From Lineus longissimus (lineage: Eukaryota; Nemertea; Pilidiophora; Heteronemertea; Lineidae): 64,000 nucleotides of DNA. The position numbers were made by a program, and so were the translations under genes. Under the pieces are notes generated by a model. The model made no database searches, had not been told where the DNA came from, and saw nothing but the letters and a program-made list of their open reading frames with translations. Position 1 is the stretch's first letter; each line of letters begins with the position of its first letter. Shown in pieces: positions 44,420 through 55,300 of the stretch. The stretch covers positions 7,571,501 through 7,635,500 of the forward strand of contig NC_088310.1 of NCBI RefSeq assembly GCF_910592395.1, written 5' to 3'.

Positions 44420-46203
44420 TCAGAATGATTTTGTCTTCTGCCTCCGCTGTAGCCAAGCAAGGTAGAAGGAAGAACCAAGAAGTCCTGTCACATATCCAAA
44501 CAACGTGCCGAGAACACAACTAATTGGCCACTCCTAGAATGAGAGAAATCGATCGTCAGTCAATGACTCAACCAACATCGTAAACAGCATCCACTAGGTT
44601 TAAATCAAGCTTAAAGTCGTCAAAATAAAACCTAATGGTCATAAATGAAATAAACAGGACATTTTCCACACTTCATGACATTTGTGTGCAAGATGAGCAC
44701 GTCCCTGTCTATCACCACCCAGGAGGCGACCATCTTGGATTCCACTTGAGGAAATGATTGGGGCTTCCCAATTTACTGGATGTTTGTGATTTTCGACAAC
44801 AACTCCCTTATCTGACACCCAAATGTCATGAAATTTTTAGGAAATGTGTCTAATGCCGTACCTGCCATGGTCTGTCCCAGTCAAGTGGGATAGGAAATGC
44901 ACCAAGCCATGCACCGATGATGCTGCACCAGAATGTTATGAGCAGCTGCTTCTCCAGAATGTTACCAGGCCTGGAAATGAGAAACACTGTATTTCATTCT
45001 TACTTGACATGAAATGAAATTTTATACACTGCTTCACACTTTACAACTGAAATGTCTCAGCCAATTTAGAAACCTTTCTCAAGAGACCAAGGAGTGCATA
45101 TATCGTGAAACCAGGTTTGCTAAAATAGAACTTACTTTTTATGAATGAAGACTTTTAACCACTCCTCTGCATTCGTTCCCAGAGTTAGACAAGCGGGAAA
45201 GACAGTTGTAGCTGTAAGCATCAAGGAAAAGTGATATGTCTCGCTCACACCTCTGCAAATGAATGATTAAAACATGGTGAATATTTGAAAACACAGCAGA
45301 ATATCAAAAGATACTTGGTACATGTCATGATATACATGGGGCTGTGATGTAGTGGTTACAGTACCAGACTCCTGACTGACAGGTTGTGGGTTCGAGTCTC
45401 TTCTGAGCTTCTAATGGTTGTCATACTTTCTGGTAACCACATTATTTCTTTACAATACATGGGGAACACTGAGTGCCTGTGGCTATCAACTTACACAATA
45501 AGAGGTGCTCCAAAAAGAATGGCAATGCAATGGAAGATCAAGGTACTGATGAAGAGCAACACAGCAGCTCTCACAATATGCTTCAGCTGTGGAAATAGAA
45601 AGAAGTATATCCATTTATTTAATTTCGAAGAAGTTTGTTTGGGCCCTGACCAGTCATGCGTTTCGCAGGGTCACAGTGGCTTATGGTATTGTCCCAAGTT
45701 TGTTTGGGTTCTGATTCATCTTTGTCTTCTTATGAATTACATAACCCTCTCGCGAGTATCGTCGTATTGATTGAACGATTCTGTTGCTGTCTCCTATCCT
45801 CAGTCTGGGCTCAGACTCCAACTCAGCTGTCACTTAAGTGTCAGCATAGGTAAAAACTAACTTTTGAGGGCATTATGGTAAAGTAAGTTACCTTAGTTGT
45901 TACAAACTGTACGAGACCCCGATTTCTCGGTCCAGGACGTTGAGAATCCACATCACTTTTCTCATAGTAGAAATACACTGTAGCGTGCAGTGCATTAAAT
46001 AGGGCCGTGAACGCAATGAAAGTTTTCGTAGCACTGTGCGATTTTTCAGTAAAGCTTGGAACAACGGATGATGTAGACGATTGTAGTGACAATAGAGACG
46101 TTGCTAGAATTAGGAATATCTGAATTATGTTCGCCAATATAGTCAATTTTGTCCCTTTTTTTCTCAAAAATGTAGAATTTCCGATTTCCATGGGCGGCGC
46201 CAT
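44420..46203 (-). CDS. PIGF: PIG-F, GPI-anchor ethanolamine-phosphate transfer subunit (5 exons)
   Basis: Minus-strand exons 46203-45892, 45586-45495, 45252-45136, 44970-44862 and 44533-44420 join in phase and give 247 residues (human 219). PIG-F is a multi-pass ER protein that stabilises PIG-O and PIG-G, the enzymes that add ethanolamine phosphate to mannoses of the GPI precursor. The signature is clear near the end: [20 protein letters not shown], then [20 protein letters not shown], close to human VGAWLGALPIPLDWERPWQ and WPISCTLGATFGYVAGL. Several hydrophobic segments precede it ([56 protein letters not shown]). The N-terminus is slightly longer and poorly conserved. The chosen ATG (46203) has A at -3 and G at +4. 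Confidence 0.94.
45336..45450 (+). mobile_element. tRNA-derived SINE fragment in a PIGF intron
   Basis: GGCTGTGATGTAGTGGTTAC (A box) and GGTTGTGGGTTCGAGTCTCT (B box GGTTCGAGTC) are spaced as in a tRNA-like SINE head. The acceptor stem does not pair, so it is not a tRNA gene. It lies opposite to PIGF, between the exons at 45252 and 45495. Confidence 0.65.
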
Positions 46204-46625
46204 ATTGGTCAAATGTGAGCTGCAGACTTATTAGGATATTTGTTTCATGGTATAAATGGTATTGGTTTGCATAATTGTCACATTTAACCTTAAGAAAAAA
46301 GTATTATAATTAGATAAAAGCCATTTTTTGTTTTCAAAATTTCCGTTATTTCCTAAAAATGTACGTAATAATATTAATATTTTTGACTGCAGTTCAATGA
46401 AAATTACGAGCCAATCAAATCACTCGTTATATCGGCGCATGAGAGGTCATTGCATTCCAAAACATAAACAAATGCATGAAAAAGTCTTTGGCCTTCCAAA
46501 GTCTTTACCTGTCATATCATCAATATTGACACGACTGATGCACTGATGGATCAAATATAAATAAATAATTTATGTTCTATATCTAACACTCCCAGATAAA
46601 CTATTTCTGACTTTTGATTATTCAT
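46204..46625. promoter_or_regulatory. Shared upstream region, PIGF and BBS1 (head-to-head)
   Basis: The divergent start codons lie 422 bp apart. The interval is AT-rich and BBS1 exon 1 then begins with a CpG-rich stretch (GCGCGCGCGCTGCGCC). Core promoter motifs and X-box (ciliary RFX) sites were not identified by eye. Confidence 0.55.
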
Positions 46626-49600
46626 ATGATGGCAGAAGAAGAAGACCAGACTAGCGCGCGCGCTGCGCCAAACCCCGGGCCAGGGTCTGGGATGTCGTTG
46701 ACCAGAGAGGAAACGGAGGAGCTCAATGCCCTCAAAAGGTGAGAAAAAGATGGACTGAGTGGAATAGAGATATCAGACCATACAAAAAGGAAGCGGCCTA
46801 GAAAGGAGCCGCTGTGGTGTAGTGGCTTGGACTCTCGACCAGCGGTCAAGAGGTCCCGGGTTCGATCCCCACTGTCAGCGTGAGACTGTTGGCTGGTCTC
46901 TCTGTCTTACCTGCCTCTCTGCACCCAGGTGTATAAATGGGTACCGGTCAGAAATGCTCAGATTGTAGTGCTGGTTTAGCAGCTCATCTGAGGTCTACTG
47001 AAAGGTTTCAGGACAGACTGCATGGGGTTAAAGTGTAAAGTCAGATGACAACCTATGTCGTAGTTGATATCAGACTATAAACCCTAAACTTTAACTTTAA
47101 CTTTAGAAAATAAAATATAATAGTGTAAAAGATAGTGCGATGCCAGCTCAGCACCTGGGTTGCGTCTGGGAGCGTGCGTAAAAGTAAAATGATATCAGAA
47201 TGACTTGATTGTCATTACTGCTCACTACCCCTATCTTCTCGAAAAAAATAAAAGAGCACCCTTTAAAAAGTGCTCCTGTCTTTTGAAACATCTATACAAT
47301 ACAATGCATTTTCTATTACAGAACAGAAGAGTTAATAAAGTCTTTATTAATACTTGATAATAGGTCTTTTGTCTTTTGGATCATCGACTCACATTCGTGT
47401 CAAATCTCAATAACCTGAAATTATATAATAACTGTTTTTAACCCACACAGCAGCAAGTAATAATCAGATGTCAATTCTCGAGGCATAAGAGCCAATAAGT
47501 TACAGACATATACAGTAGAACCTCCCTTAGTGGACACCTCTCTATTAAGGACACCCTCTCTATTAACGACACTAGTTTTGGTCCCAAATTGGTTGAGTCC
47601 ATTCAATCTGACCTCTGTTAAGGACAGCACTTGTCAGTCCCATTGGTGTCCTTAATAGAGAGGTTCCACTGTACTGTAAACCCCTCACTAGTATTTTCGC
47701 GAACCTAATATGTTCGCGAGAGAGGGAAACAATCACAAACCTTAGGGGCACGAAAGTGGTTTACTTGATTGTTTCATCGTCGGAAAAAAGCACCCATTCA
47801 CAGAAATAAATGGATGCAAAATCTGAAAAGGAACTCAAGGTATCAATCAAATCAGCATGAATCCCATAACTTTGTCCATTATCATCTGATCTAGACAACA
47901 AGTCACCCGCTGCACTTAACAAGTTTCGCTGACATATTGTGGACCACCAAAATAAAGGGGTTAACACTGATGAAGAGGGTGGGGTAACCAAACATTGTGA
48001 CTACTACTCATTAAATTTGCACCTGTGGTTGTCTATGAAATGTGGGACCCCTTATCGTGCCTCACGTGCCCCTTTTAACACTTCAGCAGTCTTCTTCAGT
48101 GATGCGGTTAAAGTGCAAATCAGTCATGACAGTGTTAAGTCATGAGAAAGAAATTAGAATCGTTCAAGAGTTGTAGTGCTAATATGATGATATTTGTTGG
48201 AGGAGTCCATTAGTTTTTACCTGACAATATCTGTTGGGGGAATCCATTCGTGTTTGCCTAACGATCTCTGTTGGTGGGCGTGCATATATGATGATGTTGT
48301 TCTCTCCTCTAGAAGTCAAAATCAATTGATTTTCAAACCTAGATATACATTGGTACTAGTACATGTGTGGTATCTGACAACAATATGAATTATCATACTT
48401 GTCGCGTTAGCATTTATGTGTGATAGCAGAAACTAACAGCCGGTGACTTGCTGTCTAGATTAGATGATAATGGACAAAGTTATGGGATTCATGCTGAAGT
48501 TCAGTCACATCAAGTGTTTTTACTAGGAATGTCCAATTTTGTGATATTAAGTGTTGCAAGTTAGATTTCAGTGCCAATTTCACGAATTTTGTGCCAATTT
48601 TTTGATTGATACCTTGTAGTGTTGACCAGAGTTGTATTTCTTTTTTTTGTCACTTTCACTGGAAAGATTCGTGTCGGTGATACTCTTCGTACTGGGATTT
48701 GCTGGGCTGGGTCTTTGGTGGATTCTTGCTTCAAATTTTATGGCTCTGGATGAAATCCTTCCCCTGAGTAGCACTTTGGATAATGAGGATCAGGATACAG
48801 ATTGTTCTCGACACCCTAGGTGTTTACTACGCCGGAATACGAGAGAAAACAGGGACAGGTTCGTCATGAATTGGTTTGTGAAAGAAACTGTTTCTAGCCT
48901 CTAATTGAATTCTTTGCACTTGCTGTCAAAAATTAATCTATCATTTAGATTCAATGTTTCCTTGACAGGTCGAACTATGATCATGATTTATTGAGGTAGT
49001 TTACTTATAAGGCAGGCCTAGATAATAATTTGATAAAACCAACAGAGTAAAACAAATACCGGTAGTGATTTGAAAAACAAAGTTTAATCTGTTATTTATT
49101 ATCATATTTATTTTCAGGTGTTTTAGACTGCTCTTTGGTTATTTCTCATTCTGATCGAAATACAGGTTCATGCTGGTCTGACAAAAAGACAATGGGGTAT
49201 TTCATCAATGTTGTCACTTTGTTATTTTTTCAGACAAGATGGTAACACAAAATGGTTGAGTGCCCATTACGATCCTGTCGCGTCGCTCTACACTTTCACT
49301 CAATGTATCACACTCGCTGATATCAGCGGAGATGGCGAGAACCGACTTATTATCGCCGATCTTGGGACAGGGACATATGACATGAAGCTGAAAGTTTATA
49401 AAGGTAGGGAAGACTTTGAATTGAGATACACTTTCAATTGAGTTACATCAGAATACAAAAACATTCACAGGCACTTTGAAAAGTGCTCTCTTGTCTTATT
49501 GTATCAAAAAAAATTGAATTTGATGAGTTTTGCAAGGTCTTTTGACTGTAGAAATACAATGAAGATTGAATGAAGACATGAACTGTAGCCTAGCTCGTAG

Positions 49601-52328
49601 TAATAGCGGTGTGCTATGATTACATTGTCACGAAAAAACTCAGGGAACTCACGACTCAATCATATTTCCAATTACTGTACATGTTCTTATTGATTATAGT
49701 GTTTCCGGTCACGTTGAAATTATCACATTCATCACAGAGTTATCTGATATAAATAGATGTTCCATTGATTTTGCCTCTGGCCCTCTTGGGGAGTGGCCAC
49801 TAAAGACTCACACTATCGCATAAAAATATCTTTAGAATCCAACTCTCTTTATATTCCTACAGGCACAACGCTAATTACAGAGAATACCATCATAGATTTG
49901 CCAACAGGAGTCGTCACGTTCTACATGGACACTAATGAGCCGAGGACGCCAGGTAAAGTCCATGCCAGCTTAAGTTGATCGGTTGCGTGTATGCATTTGG
50001 TGTACAAAATGAAAAGTCCAAACTCATTGATGATTGAGATAGAAATTGTAAGGATTTAAAAATGTACATGCAAGCGCACAGCAAACTAAAAATGGTGATG
50101 GCACTTTCGATATATGATGAAATCTGTTTTTCTTATTTCCATTATACCTTGTACTACGTTTTGTTATGATGCCTCTATTTCAGCCATAGCCGTAGCGTCT
50201 GGTTCGGCCATCTTTGTTTATAAGAATATGCGGCCGTATTTCAAATTCTCTCTCCCATCTCTGGAGGTTGACGAGAGGGAAGTCGATATGTGGAATCAGC
50301 ATCAGCAGGTAGTCGACCAGATCTGAGAAGTGACCCAAATATTGTTATCTTACTTACTGTAAGGAAAAGTGGTACAGTTATAACCCCAGGACAATTAATA
50401 AATTGCCCATGAGGTGTGGAAAACAGCTAGTATAGTAGTACATATCAATGCACACAGAGTTTATAGTTGTACTGGGGCTGTAACTTTTCGACCTTACCTT
50501 ATACTCTGCAACAACAGTCAACGGCCAACAATACTGGTGTTAGCCTCAATTTGCACATTTCTGAGAAAGATTAAAAAAATGATAACTAACTTTTCCTAAT
50601 ATGATATGAATCATGACAAAAATGGTCCAATAGGGAAGATTTTTAATGAAATGTCACGTCGATTTGGTAATTCTTAACATTTTAGGTCAATCTCTGAATT
50701 GCACATTTGTTCCCTTCATTCAGTATCATTTCTTCTCGAGTTGACCCTACCTTGTGTTGGGGCTAGTTTGATAGGACAAATTGAAAAGTTTGATAGGACA
50801 AATTGAAAAGTTGAAAAGCAATGAAAAATGAGGAAGGCGCCATTGCTAGTTGACTGTCGGTGTTATGTTTTGCAATTTAAAATACTATTTACCTCATCTT
50901 GTGTCTTTTCCAGAATGTTTTCCAAGCACTATACGCACTTGTTAAATCTTGAAGAATTTCATTGCAACATGGTTATCAATTTCTGTATTGTTTTTAAAGC
51001 AGCAAAACAGCAAATGACGATAATGTGAAAAAAATCAATTTGTTTTCTGGTAAACACATAGTGTCACTCTGCTAATGAGGTCATTTGATCTGCTTATAGT
51101 GTCTGTGCAGTGGTCAAAGTGTCATTCAATTTGCCTTTAGAGAATGTGAACACATTATTGGTGTGCCTAGTTTTGCAATGAAACTTTTCAACTTTTCTTG
51201 CAGTATTTGCGAGCCAAATGAACAGAATAATATCTGGTAACTGTAGTATTTCAGCCAGAAATCTGAAAAGGCATGGTAGATGAAATGGCCAGGGCCATTG
51301 TGCTCACCTCATGTGGAGGAAAGATGGATAAAGAGCATGGTATTGTGTCATGTAGTGTTAGGTTTGATGTAGGTCCAAGCAATTACAATTTCCCCAAAAT
51401 GGCCAATTTACAGTACATTCGACCTCTGTGACCTTGAAAAGTAGGTCAAATCAAAGAAGACCCGGGTGACACATTGAATGGTTGTTAGAATTAGATGTAC
51501 CTATGATATAAAATTGGTGCCAATCGGGCAAGTCATTACTAGGTATAATGGCATTTTGACGAATTTAGGATTTGGCCCCCTCCCTGGAGGCCAAACGGCA
51601 AATCAGATCGCACCAAACTTCGGTACCTGAGATCACCTGACCAAAGGGTACATGTGTACTTAATTTGTGATCAATAGTCATTGCAGTTAAGAAACGTGCC
51701 ATAGTTACGGCCTGACGGCGAATTTATGCCATTTGACCTCTGTGACCTTGACAAGAAGGTCAAATTAAAAACCTGTGTGACATATACTGTGTGGTGGTTA
51801 GATGTACCCATGATATCAAATTGGTGGCAATCGGGCAAGAAGTTAAGGAATAATCACATTTTTAAGGTTTTTGGATTTTGCCCCCTGGTGGTCAAGTGGT
51901 GAATCATATTGGACCAAACTTTGGTCCCTGAGATCACCTGACTAAGGGGTAAATGTGTACCAAATTTGGTATCAATAGTCATTGCAGTTTAGAAACGTGC
52001 CATCGTTACATCCTAATGGCCAATTTACACCATTTGACCACTGTGACCTTGAAAAGGAGGTCAAATCAAAAACCCGGAGGATATATGATGCACCTTTGCT
52101 AGAAGTACCTACCATATTTTTTTCAAAATTTCCCGACTACTATTAAGGGAGATATTGCATATTTTCACTTTTAACGTTTGGCCCCCTGGTGGCCAAACCA
52201 TGAAACGAATCGGATTGAAACTTAGTCTCCAAGGTGTCATTACATAAGGGTACATGTGTACCAAGTTTCAACTCAATAGCTCTAACAGTTACGAAACGTG
52301 CCCTGCTAACGGACGACGGACGACGACG

Positions 52329-52369
<41 letters not shown>

Positions 52370-55300
52370 ACGACGGACGCCACGGTATGGGATAAGCTCA
52401 CCTCTGCTAAGAGGTGAGCTAAAAAGGGCACGATCTGAAAAAGGCAGGAAATGTATTGGCCACTGATGAAAAAGGCAGGGCAATAAAAGAAAGTTGAGAA
52501 AAGGAAGGGTGATATACACCCTGCTCAAAGTCTTTCAGAACGAAAAGCAAAAAACATCTCTGATTTTCTCCAACATGGTGAATATTGAAATGGCCCATAA
52601 AGTTTTGATCCTGTGAAGATCATATTTTTCTGTTCATTTGGCGTGATGTTTCATAACATACTCTGCGACTTCTGTATATTTGACCTAATCGTTTTGCTCA
52701 TCCGTTTTTGATAGCGTTCCAGCGCATGATGGCAATAACATTTTCATCTCTTTAACCTCTTGTTGCCAAACCGTGCAACACTAAGCCTTTCTAACCCACT
52801 GAAAATCTCTCTCTGTGTCTAGCTGTTGCCGTCGCCTCTGGGCCTTTTATCTATGTCTACAAGAACCTACGTCCATACTTCAAATTTACTCTCCCTACAC
52901 TTGAAGTAAATGCCTTAGAAAAAGATGTGTGGGACCAAGCCAGAGAGGTATACCAATATTCTCTTTACACGTAGTTCTAGTTAAAGTTACAGTAGTTAGG
53001 AAAAAGAGATCCTTCAGCTGGCAAGTTTATGTTCATTAGAAGTTCATTCTATTACCGCTGGCAAAAGGGGCATACAATGATACATGTAAGGGTGTCAGCA
53101 AAAACCCATACATAATTTGCAAATGCGTGACACGTTTCAATTGTCAACAGAATTAAACTAGCAGACAACTCTAGTCTTATTGTCTTTTCGCTACCTACAT
53201 AAGTAATAGTTAGTTCAGATTGGAAACAAGAAACTTCCTCCTGATTCTCGTCTTTCTATTCTGGTTTCTCACTATTGTGATTGTTTCTGTTTAGGAAAGA
53301 ATTGATGTGACCATTCTGAGGGAAATGTTGGATGGAATGAGGTAAGTCCCTTCCCCCCCCCCCCCCCCCTGTTTATTCTTCACAGTATGCATTGCAATGA
53401 CCTTGTATCTTTCCCTCAAAAAGCTTTGTGAAACAAATGTCTAGGACTTGCAATGGTCTGTCTTGACTTCAAATAGAGCTTGATTTATCGTTCATTTTGT
53501 GATAGATCCTTATTATCAATCTTAAATTAGAGATCCGATGAGCTGTTCGGACTTCAAATAGAGCTGTTTACTGTCCTCAAAATGAAATACTTGTATAGTA
53601 TTGAAGTTTTTCAGTGTTTGTTCAAATCTGATGTCACATGTACTCTCCATCTGTACAAATTCCTGTTGTTAGACCCCATTTGACATTGTGGATGTGTTAG
53701 TTTTTGACAGAGAGCTCAATGTCCTGCTTTCCCCATCTTTTTCGGACACCCTCACATCTCGGTCTTCGCTTTACAGGAATGAAGGCGTTCCCCTCACTAC
53801 CCGGTCGCTACGATTCCTAAACCTGGAGGTACAAGACCTGGAACCATTTGCCAATGTTCACAAATACGCCGCACTGAAAAGACAGGTACGTGTGATCTGG
53901 TCTGGGAAGAATTGTTTTCTTGCACTGACGCAGTTGATGCAGCGAAAAGCCTTATTTCATGGCCCAGGTTGCCAGTGCCAGACAGCAGTGCAGTCAGCAG
54001 TCCCGTGCACATCCTACTAGACTGTCCTCTGCAGCAGAATTTACGAGTCTTTACAGAAATTCTGGCCCGCAGACACCAATGTTGAGGAAAAACTGGGGGA
54101 ATACAGCAGGACCTCGAAGTGCAAGCCGTAAAGCCACAAGACTGAGGTTGAAAGCAGAAGAAGAAGAAGAATTGGTCCGGATTATCGCCTGCGTACTCTG
54201 TCTCTGATGACATAAACTTACTTAAAAATTATATCTGTTTCATTTTTAGACCGTAATAACCTGCCTCGGCACGCTGAAGAAATCAATGACGGAAGAGGAC
54301 GCCATAAGTTGCCTCGTACTCGGCACAGAGAGTCGCTCCATCTATGTGTTGGACCCGGAAGCGTTCACCGTCCTGGCGACGATGGAAATGCCAAGTGTGC
54401 CTGTATTCATGAGTGTCTCTGGTCTCTACGATGTGGAGTTCAGGATCATTGTGGCATGTAGGAATGGAGGCATTTACACACTGAAAAGGTTAGACATTGA
54501 TTTGACCGCGGGAATAGGATTTAAGAAATATAACTTAGCCATTGTAGTGTGCTAAGTAGAGGCATGGACTGTGTACTTTTGAATACAGCTTGATATATTT
54601 GACAACCTTGGCAAGTGCATCAATTCAAGAAATCGATGTGGTTTTTAGTTTTATTTCAGTGTTTGTTGAACATAATGGAACTGCCTTTAAATTTTGCCAT
54701 CCCTCCATAAAGAGGATTTGTTGTACTCTTGATTTTAGATTTCTGTTACTGAATGTCGGCATAATCTGTTTCAGGGGTAGCAAAGTTGGGCGTATCTGCA
54801 TCGAGCTGAATTCCCAAGCGGTTGGATTGGTTAAAGCAGGAAAGAATATTGTGATCGGGTGTATGGACGAGACACTTCAGTGTTACTCTTTGAAGGTAAG
54901 CTTTGCTATAAGTATTTGTTTCACCACAAGTTCTGGTTGCCAATCTTTATCAAGGTTACTTAAACTTGGCAAACTTCTCCACTTGACAAAAAAGGCAAAG
55001 CAATGTCGCTTGTAGTTTAGATTAAAAACGCTACTCCGCCATACTTTGTCGTTGCATTTGATGAAATTACATGTGCTGATGAAATCACAACAATTAATTA
55101 AGACGGTGGCTTTCATTTTTGTAGGGAAAGAAGTTGTGGACCGTCCAACTGCCTGCAAGTGTGACGACAATGGAGCTGATGGATTACAAAAGTAAAGGGT
55201 TAAAGGCTGTCATGGTGGCATTGAGTAACTGTGAGGTGAGTATTCCTTGCGTCGCAGACAACCCTCACTCTGTAATCATTGTTGTGTCATGTTCAAAGGA

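Noticed and set aside
46808-46885. tRNA gene candidate with A and B boxes
   Set aside because: No acceptor stem or cloverleaf can be paired and it is continuous with a SINE body and an AACTTTA tail; the same applies at 45336 and 60105-60178.
47761-47991. 76-codon frame on the minus strand in BBS1 intron 1
   Set aside because: It overlaps one arm of the 61-bp inverted repeat and has no splice-bounded or recognisable content.
52254-52528. Frames encoding poly-Asp or poly-Ser
   Set aside because: They are translations of a GAC microsatellite at the end of a mobile element.
53797-54213. 138-codon frame on the minus strand
   Set aside because: It is antisense to BBS1 exon 53777-53885 and the following intron, with no independent support.
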